A DNA stretch of 64,000 bases from JBFGCM01 sp041581135 (GTDB taxonomy: Bacteria; Actinomycetota; Acidimicrobiia; Spongiisociales; UBA5794), in assembly GCA_041581135.1 (NCBI GenBank), contig JBFGCM010000004.1, positions 1 to 64,000 of the forward strand, given 5' to 3'. The number at the start of each line of letters is the position of its first letter. The stretch's first letter is position 1. The notes beneath the pieces were generated by a model. The model made no database searches, was not told the origin of the DNA, and worked only from the letters and a program-made list of their open reading frames with translations. This document shows, piece by piece, positions 25,822 through 34,511 of this stretch. A program made the translations under genes and the position numbers.

Positions 25822-26528
25822 CGACGCAGGATGAACCTGACCGCGAGGATGGTGAGCTCGTACAGCACGTAGAGCGGCACGGACAGGAGCATGAGCGTCA
25901 GCGGATCGCCGCTCGGGGTGATGAGCGCTGCGGCCACCACGATGATCAGGACCGCCCACCGACGCGACGACTTCAAGCGCTTGGAGTCGACAACTCCGAT
26001 CACTGCGGCACCGAACAAGAAGACCGGGAACTCGAACGCTACGCCGAAGGCGATGATGAACCGCATCGCGAAGCTCAAGTAATCGCGGGCGTTGATGACC
26101 GGATCGACCTGTCCTTCTCCGAAGTCGATGAGGAACGTCAGACCCCGATCGAGCGCCCAATAACCGGCGAGCACTCCGCCGAAGAACAGCAGTGCCAACA
26201 CGGCGCTGGCAGGGACGACGTACCGCTTCTCCTTGTCGGTGAGGGCGGGCCCCACGAACCGCCACAGCTGGTAGATGATCACCGGGCTGGCGACGACGAA
26301 GCCGCCGAACAAGGACAGCTTCATGAACAGGCTGAAGGCTTCCGTCGGCGTGAAGAACACGAGGCGATCGTCGACGACATTCTCGTAGGGCTGCACGAGC
26401 ACGTCGAAGATCCAGTTGCGGAAGATGAACGCGACCGCCGCTCCAAGGAAGACCGCGATGATGGCTCGAACGAGCCGGTCACGCAGCTCCTCGAGGTGCT
26501 GCATGAACGTCATCTGGACTTCGGTCAC
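25818..26528 (-). CDS. tatC: Sec-independent protein translocase TatC
   Basis: This 236-aa protein has six hydrophobic segments and the conserved N-terminal FMQHLEELRDRLVRAI, a proline-bearing ASPVIIYQLWRFVGPAL loop, and the central IIAFGVAFEFPVF segment, all diagnostic of TatC, the core receptor for twin-arginine signal peptides in the inner membrane. The start is GTG at 26528, overlapping the tatA/B stop by 4 nt. It is transcribed after tatA/B and before helY. Confidence 0.96.
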   Translation of the reverse strand: MTEVQMTFMQHLEELRDRLVRAIIAVFLGAAVAFIFRNWIFDVLVQPYENVVDDRLVFFTPTEAFSLFMKLSLFGGFVVASPVIIYQLWRFVGPALTDKEKRYVVPASAVLALLFFGGVLAGYWALDRGLTFLIDFGEGQVDPVINARDYLSFAMRFIIAFGVAFEFPVFLFGAAVIGVVDSKRLKSSRRWAVLIIVVAAALITPSGDPLTLMLLSVPLYVLYELTILAVRFILRR

Positions 26529-26986
26529 GACACCTCTCGTTCGGGCTTCGGTTCGTCGGGCTCCGTCGTCGCCTCGGTGGAGCCGCTGCTTCCGACGTCG
26601 GAGGTGTCAGGTGGCCGCCGGGTGGGACGGGCCGGGCCGGCAATCGGTGTCACCTGGTCCGAAACCGCCTTGGTGACATCTTGCTTCGCCTCATTGGCGG
26701 CGGCCTCGACGTTGCGGGCCGCTTCGTTCATGTCCTTCTCGACGCGCTGTGCCGTTCCCTTCACTTCCTGGGCGGCCGCGGTGAACGCCTGCCTAGCCTC
26801 TTTGACCGGCTGCAGGGTGTCTCGGTACTCCGCCTTGAGCTCGGACTCGGCCTCCCGCACCATGGCCCGAGCCTTGGCGGCGAAGCGGCCAGCTTTGCGA
26901 GCCAGTTCGGGGAGACGCTTGGGGCCGAAGACCACGAGCACGATGATGGCGATCGTGGCCAGCTCGGAGAAGTTGATACTCGACAT
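26525..26986 (-). CDS. tatB: TatA/TatB family translocase protein
   Basis: This 153-aa protein has one N-terminal transmembrane helix (ATIAIIVLVVFGPKRLPEL, residues about 10-28), an amphipathic helix after the FGPKRLPELARKAG hinge, and a long charged C-terminal tail with ELKAEYRDTL. The length and helix pattern fit TatB better than short TatA, but only one TatA/B gene is seen here, so it may serve both roles. It overlaps tatC by 4 nt. Confidence 0.88.
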   Translation of the reverse strand: MSSINFSELATIAIIVLVVFGPKRLPELARKAGRFAAKARAMVREAESELKAEYRDTLQPVKEARQAFTAAAQEVKGTAQRVEKDMNEAARNVEAAANEAKQDVTKAVSDQVTPIAGPARPTRRPPDTSDVGSSGSTEATTEPDEPKPEREVS

Positions 26987-27034
26987 CGGTACCCACGATG
27001 GTAGGCGGGATCGCCGGTCTGTCGAGCAACGAGG

Positions 27035-27328
27035 TCAGTTCGCGGGGAGCTGTGAGTGCCAGTCGTCCCGCTCGAGCGCCGCCATGAACACGTCGATCTC
27101 TGCCTCGGTGATGGGATGGGCAACGCCCAGAATCCGGTACTCGACGCCGGTCGCCAGCAGGATGCTCACGACTCGCTCGTTGGCAGGCCGATGCTCCATC
27201 AGCTCGCAGAAGGGGCATTCGAAGACGTACCGACCGGTGCCGGAGCCGGCGACCAACTCGAGGGAGATATCGCCGACGGTGAGCTCTACATCTCCGCAGC
27301 GGCTGCAGGTGGTGCGAATGGTCGTCAT
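27035..27328 (-). CDS. Small zinc-ribbon protein of unknown function
   Basis: This 97-aa protein has two CxxC pairs, TTCSRCGDVEL near residue 8 and FECPFCELMEH near residue 38, that could bind one zinc. The C-terminal half (AHPITEAEIDVFMAALERDD) is helical. It sits between tatA/B and pafC, an interval not occupied in M. tuberculosis. It has no recognised family. ATG 27328 is 150 nt downstream of pafC's stop, and its own stop lies 48 nt before tatA/B, so it may be a separate unit. It may be a transcription-linked zinc protein, but this is a guess. Confidence 0.65.
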   Translation of the reverse strand: MTTIRTTCSRCGDVELTVGDISLELVAGSGTGRYVFECPFCELMEHRPANERVVSILLATGVEYRILGVAHPITEAEIDVFMAALERDDWHSQLPAN

Positions 27329-27478
27329 GTTCCGTGGTCTCCGATGCGTTCAGGCGCTTCTTGGCAGTTTCGTCTGGGCCGTTGATTTCTTATCGGCCCG
27401 CGCCGGATCCACTGAATGACTATTTGGCGGTTAGTCCAAACGGACCATTCCCCTCTGGACAGTTGCGAACCTCAACCG

Positions 27479-28411
27479 CTACGCACCGTAGCGAGCGAGT
27501 ATCCGCCGTCGGAGGTCACTCATCGCCGCGGCCACCTCGTGGCCCTTGATCAGCTCGGCACCGCCCCCCAATCGAAGCAGTAACCGAGCCGCCACCGAGG
27601 GATCCGACGCACTGAACTCCACCACCACCGCTCCGTCGTCGCGCTCCTCCAGCACGTCGACCGGGTAATACTCGGTCACCCAGCGCGCGCGGGACTCGAG
27701 TCGGATGGTGGCGCGAACGTCTTCGGGCCCGGGTGAGTACCTGACCACGGGTGGTGGCATTTCTGCCGGTATCTCGAAACGTTCCGTGGTCGGCTCGGAC
27801 TGTCGAATCCGGTCGACACGAAACACGCGCTCAGCCTGGGCCAGCCGACAGTATCCCGAGACGTACCAGTTGCCGAGCGTCGAGAACACGGCCCACGGCT
27901 CGATCTGGCGGCGAGTCGTCTCCCCCGAGGCGATCGCCGTGTACTCGATGTCCACGACCGTGCCGGTGGCGGCTGCCGTCCGCAGCACATCGACCAGGGC
28001 CGGTTCCGTCAAGTCGACCACGAGCGCGTCGCCGGCGTCGGGCATCAGTGCTTCTTGCAGCTTCTGGACCGCGCTGACGAGCGTCGGCGGGGCCTGCCCG
28101 GAGGACACGATCGCCATTCCCGACGCCAGCAGGCTGAGCGCCTCCACGGGCGTGAGCCGCACCGGCCTGGAGAAGTAGTCGGCCATCTCCACGACCACCT
28201 CGTCCTCGTCGAGATACGCCACCATGAGATCGCCGGGACCGTACCCGGGCAGCCCGCACACGAAGATCAGATCGAGATCGGCGACCAGTTGCGCTCGGGT
28301 GTACCCGAACCGCTCGCACACTTCGGCGACGGTCGCCCCGGGATTGGCGATCACCCACGGGAGCATCGCCAAGATGCGGTTGAGCCGTTGCGCCGTGCGT
28401 GGGGACGTCAT
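27479..28411 (-). CDS. pafC: PafC, WYL-domain transcriptional regulator
   Basis: This 310-aa protein has an N-terminal winged helix-turn-helix (RLNRILAMLPWVIANPGATV) and a WYL domain (GTVVDIEYTAIASGETTRR, WYVSGYCRLAQAERVFRVDR) with a C-terminal WCX-like extension. PafC forms with PafB a heterodimer that activates DNA repair genes in mycobacteria. ATG 28411 overlaps the pafB stop by 4 nt, the standard pafB-pafC coupling. Earlier in-frame starts lie within pafB antisense and are rejected. Confidence 0.93.
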   Translation of the reverse strand: MTSPRTAQRLNRILAMLPWVIANPGATVAEVCERFGYTRAQLVADLDLIFVCGLPGYGPGDLMVAYLDEDEVVVEMADYFSRPVRLTPVEALSLLASGMAIVSSGQAPPTLVSAVQKLQEALMPDAGDALVVDLTEPALVDVLRTAAATGTVVDIEYTAIASGETTRRQIEPWAVFSTLGNWYVSGYCRLAQAERVFRVDRIRQSEPTTERFEIPAEMPPPVVRYSPGPEDVRATIRLESRARWVTEYYPVDVLEERDDGAVVVEFSASDPSVAARLLLRLGGGAELIKGHEVAAAMSDLRRRILARYGA

Positions 28412-29328
28412 CCGGTCACCAGCTCCAGGAGTCGGCTGCGCAGCTCCTCCGGTTCCAGGATCTCCGCCTTGTCCTCGAATGCGAGCAGCCACCCGATGAA
28501 GGCGTCCGGGTTTGCCACTACGAGTTCTGCCACCAATCCGCCGTCGTCGGATCGCTTCACCGTGGTGCGTCCCACCAATTGACGCTCCGCCCACCAGGCG
28601 ACGTCCGGATCGAAACGGACCGTCGCCTTCATGTCTTCGCCACCGGCCTCCCAGGCCGCTTCCGGGATCGCCCTGGCGACCTCGAACGACTCAGGTCGTT
28701 CGAAAGCGCCGATACGGTCGCCGGCCACGATGGCCGTGGCTCGGTCCACCCGATAGGCCTTCACCGGCCCGTCGGCCGTCTCGGGACCGACGATGTACCA
28801 GTGGCCGCGGCGATGCACGAGGCCGTACGGATGCACCGTGCGGCGCTTGTCCCGGTACTCGAACTGCAGGATGCGACGCTCGGCGACCGCGGTGAACGCC
28901 ACCGCCAGGTCATCAGCCGATTGGCCGAGGTCGGCTGCCAGCGGCTCCCCCGACGCCGCCATGGGCGCCCCTCCCAGCTTGAACAACGCATCCGGCCCCG
29001 ACGCCTGGCCGCCGATCCGCACTGCCTGGGCCGCAAGCCAGAGCGCGGCGCGCTCCTCGTCGTCGAGACCCGGATCGGGCAGCGAGTACTCCGCTGCCGG
29101 CACCATGTAGCCGTGCTCGACCTCCCAGGCGTCGGTCGGCCGTAGCTCCAGCGGTATTCCGAGTTGACGCAACAGCTCCTTGTCGCGCTCGAACATGCGC
29201 CGGTATGCCTCGTCGTTGTCCTGGTCGTACCCGGCGACGGTCATACGGATCTCATCGGCAGTCACCGGCCGCCCCGCCGTCAGCAGGAAGGCGAGCAGGT
29301 TGAGGATTCGTTCGATGACCTTCTGCAT
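28408..29328 (-). CDS. pafB: PafB, WYL-domain transcriptional regulator
   Basis: This 306-aa protein has an N-terminal winged helix domain (QKVIERILNLLAFLLTAGRP, MFERDKELLRQLGIPLEL) and a WYL domain (FEYRDKRRTVHPYGLVHRRG, WYIVGPETADGPVKAYRVDR). PafBC regulates the DNA damage response in mycobacteria, though the genes sit in the proteasome cluster. ATG 29328 begins the family homology; no clear Shine-Dalgarno precedes it. A 242-nt repeat-bearing gap separates it from pafA, so it may have its own promoter. Confidence 0.93.
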   Translation of the reverse strand: MQKVIERILNLLAFLLTAGRPVTADEIRMTVAGYDQDNDEAYRRMFERDKELLRQLGIPLELRPTDAWEVEHGYMVPAAEYSLPDPGLDDEERAALWLAAQAVRIGGQASGPDALFKLGGAPMAASGEPLAADLGQSADDLAVAFTAVAERRILQFEYRDKRRTVHPYGLVHRRGHWYIVGPETADGPVKAYRVDRATAIVAGDRIGAFERPESFEVARAIPEAAWEAGGEDMKATVRFDPDVAWWAERQLVGRTTVKRSDDGGLVAELVVANPDAFIGWLLAFEDKAEILEPEELRSRLLELVTG

Positions 29329-29430
29329 CGCGGCGCAAACGGTATCGGGCTCACGAGGAAGTTGGAAGGACTCTGGGGTGGGACATGTCCAGGACCGAGC
29401 CGAAGGCAGATCGCTCCAGGACTCGCTCCA

Positions 29431-29518
29431 CATGCCAGATACCAGACCGGACGCGGACCTCGGCTTTTCCGGGGACCTCGCAGGCTCGCCACGGGACGTC
29501 CGAATTCCGACGTCCGCG
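29431..29518. repeat. Dispersed intergenic repeat, copy A
   Basis: In the 242-nt gap between pafA and pafB a stretch contains GGGGACCTCGCAGGCTCGC (29471-29489) and GTCCGAATTCCGACGTCCGC. A near copy of the first block (one or two changes) is at 41494-41512, followed there by CCGAAGTCCGAAGTCCGC. Both also carry short GCCAGAT-type blocks upstream. This suggests a mosaic intergenic element rather than coding DNA. Confidence 0.6.
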
Positions 29519-29570
29519 GCTGAGCCTGACCGCGGCTCGAACACTCCCCCGAAGGAATGACGAAGCCCCG

Positions 29571-30926
29571 CTACAGACTCTCGATGAGCTTGTCCACCCG
29601 TTCGTCGATGGCCTTGAACGGGTCCTTGCACAACACCGTGCGCTGGGCCTGGTCGTTGAGCTTGAGGTGCACCCAGTCCACCGTGAAGTCTCGCTTGCGG
29701 GCCTTGGCCGCCTTGATGAACTCGCCGCGGAGGCGGGCTCGGGTGGTCTGGGGCGGCTCCGTCATGGCGCGGTTGACCGCCTGGTCGGTCACCACTCGCT
29801 CCATGAGGCCCTTGCTCTGCAGCATGTAGTACAGGCCACGGCTCCTGGTGACGTCGTGATAGGCGAGGTCGAGCAAAGCCAGGCGGGGGCTCGACATGGC
29901 GAGGTCATTTCGCATCCGGTAGCGCTCGATCAGCTCGTGTTTGGCGACCCAATCGCACTCGCGCACGAGCGAGAACGGGTCCTTCTCCAAACCGGTGAGC
30001 AAGTATTCCCACATCTCGACGGCGCGATGCACCTCAGCGGGGAAGCCGGAGGTGCGGCCGTAGCGCATGGCTCGCTCCAGGTATTCCCACTGGATGTCGA
30101 GGGCCGACAGCTCACGGCCGTTGGCCAAGCGGACCTTGCGCCGGCATGTGATGTCATGGCTGATCTCCCGAATGGCACGGATCGGGTTCTCGAGCGTCAT
30201 CTCCCGGAACACGACGTCGTCCTCGAGCATCTGCAGCAGCGCCGCAGTGGTGCCCACCTTCACGTAGTTCATGTACTCCGACATGTTCGAATCGCCGGCA
30301 ATGACGTGCAGGCGGCGGTAGCGCTCAGCGTCGGCATGAGGCTCGTCACGGGTGTTGATGATGGGCCGGCTACGGGTGGTCGCCGACGAGATGCCCTCCC
30401 AGATGTGCTCGGCACGCTGTGCCAGACAGAAGACCGTGCCCCGGGCGGTCTGCAGCAACTTGCCGGCACCGGCGTAGATCTGGCGGGTCACGAAGAAGGG
30501 AATCAGGGTGTCGATGGTTCGCTGAAAGTCACCCTGGCGGCCGATCAGGTAGTTCTCGTGGCAGCCGTAGGAGTTCCCTGCGGAGTCGGTGTTGTTCTTG
30601 AAGAGGTAGATCTGGCCTCGAATCCCCTCCTCTTCGAGGCGCTGCTCAGCCGAACGGAGCAAGCCCTCCAGGATGCGCTCCCCGGCCCGGTCGTGTGCCA
30701 CGACGTCGAGCAGGCTGTCGCACTCGGGTGTGGCGTACTCGGGGTGCGAGCCCACATCCAGGTAGAGCCGAGCGCCGTTCTCGAGGAAGACGTTTGAGGA
30801 ACGGCCCCAGCTGACCACTCGGCGGAACAGGTAGCGGGCGACCTCGTCGGGACTGAGCCGGCGTTGGCCCCGCAAGGTGCAGGTGACCCCGTACTCGTTC
30901 TCGATACCGAAGATACGTCGCTGCAT
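29571..30926 (-). CDS. pafA: Pup-protein ligase PafA
   Basis: This 451-aa carboxylate-amine ligase attaches deamidated Pup to lysines of target proteins. It opens QRRIFGIENEYGVTCTLRG, has the catalytic Asp in RLYLDVGSHPEYATPE (Asp57) and FKNNTDSAGNSYGCHENYL for nucleotide binding, and ends with the PafA-type FTVDWVHLKLNDQAQRTVLC and DPFKAIDERV. ATG 30926 is used, since the preceding 20 residues of the open frame are non-homologous. No Shine-Dalgarno is seen upstream, so leaderless initiation is possible. It is divergent from a DUF2007 gene over 59 nt. Confidence 0.97.
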   Translation of the reverse strand: MQRRIFGIENEYGVTCTLRGQRRLSPDEVARYLFRRVVSWGRSSNVFLENGARLYLDVGSHPEYATPECDSLLDVVAHDRAGERILEGLLRSAEQRLEEEGIRGQIYLFKNNTDSAGNSYGCHENYLIGRQGDFQRTIDTLIPFFVTRQIYAGAGKLLQTARGTVFCLAQRAEHIWEGISSATTRSRPIINTRDEPHADAERYRRLHVIAGDSNMSEYMNYVKVGTTAALLQMLEDDVVFREMTLENPIRAIREISHDITCRRKVRLANGRELSALDIQWEYLERAMRYGRTSGFPAEVHRAVEMWEYLLTGLEKDPFSLVRECDWVAKHELIERYRMRNDLAMSSPRLALLDLAYHDVTRSRGLYYMLQSKGLMERVVTDQAVNRAMTEPPQTTRARLRGEFIKAAKARKRDFTVDWVHLKLNDQAQRTVLCKDPFKAIDERVDKLIESL

Positions 30927-30985
30927 TGACGACAGGCTACCGGGCAACGGCCGGCACGCACACGAAGCCGTGACAATCGACGACA

Positions 30986-31342
30986 ATGGACCCGATGGAT
31001 CCCGCTCGCTATGTCTGCCTCACCAAGCTCGGCAGTGTCGCCACCGCCAACCTCATGGCGGCCCGCCTGCAGGCAGAGGGCATCGATGTGCGGGTCCACA
31101 GCGCTGCGCTGGGACCCTGGCCGGTGACCGTGGGCAATATGGCCGAGACCGAGCTGTGGGTGCTCAGTGACCGTGTGGCGGAAGCCAGCCAGATCCTCAT
31201 GGACGCCGAGATCAACGAGGTGCTCGAGCGGACTCGGCCCCGCTCGATGGGCAAGCCGGTGCCGTTTCGTCTCGTGGCACTGGCCATCGGCGTGGTGTTC
31301 GGAGTGCTCTGGGTGCTCCGGATCATCCGCCTCTGGGGCTGA
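30986..31342 (+). CDS. DUF2007-like membrane-anchored signal-transducing domain protein
   Basis: This 118-aa protein has an N-terminal domain resembling DUF2007 (VCLTKLGSVATANLMAARLQ, then EGIDVRVHS and ELWVLSDRVAEASQIL), a basic stretch (RTRPRSMGKP), and a C-terminal TM helix (LVALAIGVVFGVLWVLRII). The family is annotated as putative signal transducing; role unknown. It is on the plus strand inside the otherwise minus-strand proteasome cluster, between pafA and prcA, and converges on prcA with a 9-nt gap. ATG 30986 or 30995; no Shine-Dalgarno. Confidence 0.8.
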   Translation: MDPMDPARYVCLTKLGSVATANLMAARLQAEGIDVRVHSAALGPWPVTVGNMAETELWVLSDRVAEASQILMDAEINEVLERTRPRSMGKPVPFRLVALAIGVVFGVLWVLRIIRLWG

Positions 31343-31351
31343 GAGCGCCCG

Positions 31352-32032
31352 TCAGGATCTGGCTGCGGCGATCTCGTCGGTGTGCAACCGGCGGAACTTG
31401 CGCCGACCCAGGTTGCGGTCCAGCACCGCCGCCTCCCAGTCCTCATGGGCGATGGACCGTTCCTCCACCGCTTCGATGGCGTTGGCCGCGGCGAGGACGG
31501 CGCCCGCCAGAGGAGCTGCGGGATCGACATTGTCGGCGAGGTGGGCTCGCAACGCCTCTTCGTGGCCGCCGATTGCACCGAAGCGCCTCTCGTCGTGAAG
31601 CGTTCCGTCGTACTGGACGCGGTAGAGCTCGGTGAGCTCCGCTGCGTCACCGATCTCCGCGACCAGGATCTCGATCTCGTACGGCTTCACCTCATGGGTG
31701 AAGATCTGGCCCAGCGTCTGCGAGTAGGCGTTGGCCAGACCCTTGCCGGTGACATCGGCCCGGCCATAGGCGTACCCCTTGAGGTCGGCGTACCGGATGC
31801 CGGCGATGCGCAGCGTCTCGAACTCGTTGAAGCGGCCCACCCCGGCGAAGGCAACTCGGTCGTAGATCTCACTCACCTTGTGCAGCGACGAGGCCGGGTT
31901 CTCACCGATGAGCAGCACGCCGTCCTGGTACATGACCACCACGATGGACCGGCCTCTGGCGACGCCCTTGCGGGCGAACTCTGCCCGGTCCTTGATGAGC
32001 TGTTCGGGAGGGACGTAGAAGGGAACACCCAT
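31352..32032 (-). CDS. prcA: 20S proteasome alpha subunit
   Basis: This 226-aa subunit forms the outer rings and gate of the 20S core. The N-terminal GVPFYVPPEQLIKDRAEFAR and KGVARGRSIVVVMYQDGVLLIGENPA match actinobacterial PrcA. It lacks a catalytic Thr, as expected for alpha. The ATG overlaps the prcB stop by one nt. Length is slightly below the M. tuberculosis PrcA (about 248 aa), mainly from a shorter C-terminal tail. Confidence 0.96.
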   Translation of the reverse strand: MGVPFYVPPEQLIKDRAEFARKGVARGRSIVVVMYQDGVLLIGENPASSLHKVSEIYDRVAFAGVGRFNEFETLRIAGIRYADLKGYAYGRADVTGKGLANAYSQTLGQIFTHEVKPYEIEILVAEIGDAAELTELYRVQYDGTLHDERRFGAIGGHEEALRAHLADNVDPAAPLAGAVLAAANAIEAVEERSIAHEDWEAAVLDRNLGRRKFRRLHTDEIAAARS

Positions 32033-32832
32033 CAGCGGGAGCCCACCACATCGGAGGCAATGGCCGCCACCCGATCGTCCGGCACTTCGGAGAAACCTGC
32101 CGAGGTGACCGTCACCAGGTTCGGGTAGATGCGGCGCTGCAGATCCGGACCACCGGTTGCCGTGTCCTCTTCGGCGGCGGCGACGAGCGCCTCGACGGCG
32201 ATCCGCAGTGCCTGCTCCTCGTCGATGCCCTCGCTCCAGGCGCTCTTCAAGAAGGCCTTCGCCTCCGAGCCGCCCGAGCCGGTGGTTGCATAATCCTGTT
32301 CCTCGTAGCGTCCGCCGACCACATCGAACGAATAGAGGCGTCCCTCGGACGCACCCTCGTCGAAGCCGCAGAAGAGCGGGATCACCACCAGGCCCTGAAA
32401 CGCAAGCGGAAGCTGGTTGCGCACCATGGTGGCCAGGTGGTTGGCCTTCCCTTCCAGACTGAGCCGGGTGCCCTCGAGCTTCTCGTAGTGCTCGAGCTCG
32501 GTCTGGAACAACTTGATGAGCTCCACGGCCAGGCCTGCCGTGCCCGAGATGGCCACCGCAGAGAAGTCGTCGGCCGCGTAGACCTTCTTCAGCCGCCGGT
32601 GGGCGATCTGGTGCCCGGCGGTGGCGCGGCGGTCACCACCCATCACCACCCCGTCGGCGAAACGGAGCGCCAGCACCGTGGTGCCCTCTGGGGCGCGCAA
32701 CGCGTGGCTGGATGACTCCGGGATGTCCCACGTCGGGTTCATGCCGTGCGCGGCGAGCAGCGACGTGAAACTGGCCGCGGGAGTGACCGAACCAAGGGGC
32801 AGCGACGCCCCGGAGTGGTCCGTGTCGCTCAC
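32032..32832 (-). CDS. prcB: 20S proteasome beta subunit (with propeptide)
   Basis: This 266-aa threonine protease subunit has a predicted propeptide of 50 residues ending in LRAPEG, then TTVLALRFADGVVMGGDRRA, so mature Thr51 would be the nucleophile. Lys and Asp of the active site lie in GDRRATAGHQIAHRRLKKVY. The core is followed by TGSGGSEAKAFLKSAW. The GTG start at 32832 overlaps the pup stop by 4 nt. It assembles with PrcA to degrade pupylated proteins. Confidence 0.97.
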   Translation of the reverse strand: MSDTDHSGASLPLGSVTPAASFTSLLAAHGMNPTWDIPESSSHALRAPEGTTVLALRFADGVVMGGDRRATAGHQIAHRRLKKVYAADDFSAVAISGTAGLAVELIKLFQTELEHYEKLEGTRLSLEGKANHLATMVRNQLPLAFQGLVVIPLFCGFDEGASEGRLYSFDVVGGRYEEQDYATTGSGGSEAKAFLKSAWSEGIDEEQALRIAVEALVAAAEEDTATGGPDLQRRIYPNLVTVTSAGFSEVPDDRVAAIASDVVGSR

Positions 32833-33023
32833 TGACCGCCCTTCTGGACGTAGTTCTTGACGAACTCCTCGGCGTTCTCCTCGAGCACCGAGTCGATCTC
32901 CTCCAAGATGTCGTCGATGCGGTCGGTGATCTCCTCGCCCTTGGCGGACGTCACGTCTTCGACGGCGACGTCCTCCTGGTCGGCAGTCGATTTCTGAGCT
33001 TGTTTGCGATCTTTGTCGGACAC
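32829..33023 (-). CDS. pup: Prokaryotic ubiquitin-like protein Pup
   Basis: This 64-aa disordered, acidic protein has the central coiled helix region (RIDDILEEIDSVLEENAEEF) and a C-terminus VKNYVQKGGQ. The terminal Gln means Dop must deamidate it to Glu before PafA can ligate it. A strong Shine-Dalgarno (AGGAGG, 7 nt before GTG at 33023) lies within the dop 3' end, and dop's TAA abuts the GTG with no gap. It overlaps prcB by 4 nt. Confidence 0.98.
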   Translation of the reverse strand: MSDKDRKQAQKSTADQEDVAVEDVTSAKGEEITDRIDDILEEIDSVLEENAEEFVKNYVQKGGQ

Positions 33024-34502
33024 TTAGCTGCCTCCTAGCGCGGTCACGAGTGCGGCGGCGTCGGGACTGGCGTCGAGAAGCTCACCCACCCGCTCTCTGG
33101 TGCCGCGTAGCGGTTCCATCATAGGCACCCGCTTGAGGGCCTCTTCCCCGACATCGAACACGAGCGAATCCCAGTTCGCCGCAACCAATGCCGGCCCGAA
33201 TCTCGCCACGCAGTTGCCTCGGAAGAAGGCCCGCGTCCGCTCCGGCGGGTCGGAAACAGCACGCTGCACCTGGTCGTCGGTAAACAGGCGCTTCATGCGG
33301 CCGGCGTTCACCAAGCGGTGATACAGCCCCTTCTCGGGATCGACGTCGTGGTACTGCAGGTCGAGGAGCCGGAGCTTGGGCGCATCCCAGTCGAGACCGT
33401 CACGTTCCCGGTACCCCTCCAAGAGGCGGTACTTGGCCACCCAGTCGAGCCGATCGGCCGTGGACGACACGTTGGACTCGAGGTCCGTGAGGATGCGCTC
33501 CCACTGCCCCAGCACGTGCTCGTAGGTGTCGGCCAGATCGCTGCTCCGGGCATATTTGACCGCCCACTCGTGGTACTGCCATTGCAGCTCGAGGGCGGTC
33601 ATCTGGCGGCCGTCGGCCAGCGTGAGCAGATGCCCGAGATCCACGTCGTGGCTCACCTTCCACACCTCGGAGACCGGATCCTCGAGCGCCAGCTCCTCGG
33701 GAATGGCGCCGTCCTCGATGGCGCTCAGGACGATGGCGGCGGTCCCGAGCTTGAGGAACGTCTGCACCTCGGACATCGTCGCGTCGCCGATGATGACGTG
33801 AAGCCGGCGGTACTTGCCCGAATCGGCATGTGGCTCGTCGCGAGTGTTGATGATCGGACGCTTCAGCGTGGTTTCGAGGCCGACTTCCTCCTCGAAGAAG
33901 TCGGCCCGCTGCGTGATCTGGAACCCGACCTGGGGTCGACCGTTCTCGGCACCCACCTTGCCGGATCCCGTGAAGATCTGGCGACTGACCAGGAAGGTGC
34001 TGAAGAACTTGATGACATCGGCGAACGGCAACTCCCGCGCCAGCAGGAAGTTCTCGTGGGCCCCGTAGGAGTTCCCCTTCCCGTCGCTGTTGTTCTTGTG
34101 AACGAACATCCGCTCGTGGGCCGGCATCACCAGTCGGGCGTTGGCGACCGCCCGTGCCATCACGACTTCTCCCGCCTTGTCGTACAAGGCTCCTTCGAGC
34201 GGGTCGTAGCACTCCGGGGTCGAGTATTCCGGATGAGCGTGATCGACGTACAGTCGCGCTCCGTTGGTGAGCACGACGTTGACCAGGCCGGTCTCCAGCT
34301 CACCCGGCAGTGCGTCTTCGAAGCCGAACCCTCGGGCGTCACGGCCGGGCGACTCCTCGTCGAACGACCATTGGATGCGGGCACGGCCCCCGGCGTAGTT
34401 GTTGATCACCGTGGATGATGCCAACACGGGGTTGAAGTCGGCCTGATGCCGGACCGTGATGCCGAACTCGGTCTCGGTGCCGACGACCTTGTGCACTGCC
34501 AT
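33024..34502 (-). CDS. dop: Pup deamidase/depupylase Dop
   Basis: This 492-aa PafA homologue deamidates Pup's C-terminal Gln and cleaves Pup from targets. The N-terminus VGTETEFGITVRHQADFN and catalytic Asp in RLYVDHAHPEYSTPEC (Asp87) are present. A loop with GGRARIQWSFDEESPGRDAR between them is the Dop-specific insertion that PafA lacks. FVHKNNSDGKGNSYGAHENF matches the nucleotide site. It lies 9 nt downstream of arc and abuts pup directly. Confidence 0.97.
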   Translation of the reverse strand: MAVHKVVGTETEFGITVRHQADFNPVLASSTVINNYAGGRARIQWSFDEESPGRDARGFGFEDALPGELETGLVNVVLTNGARLYVDHAHPEYSTPECYDPLEGALYDKAGEVVMARAVANARLVMPAHERMFVHKNNSDGKGNSYGAHENFLLARELPFADVIKFFSTFLVSRQIFTGSGKVGAENGRPQVGFQITQRADFFEEEVGLETTLKRPIINTRDEPHADSGKYRRLHVIIGDATMSEVQTFLKLGTAAIVLSAIEDGAIPEELALEDPVSEVWKVSHDVDLGHLLTLADGRQMTALELQWQYHEWAVKYARSSDLADTYEHVLGQWERILTDLESNVSSTADRLDWVAKYRLLEGYRERDGLDWDAPKLRLLDLQYHDVDPEKGLYHRLVNAGRMKRLFTDDQVQRAVSDPPERTRAFFRGNCVARFGPALVAANWDSLVFDVGEEALKRVPMMEPLRGTRERVGELLDASPDAAALVTALGGS

Positions 34503-34511
34503 GGCGCGACC

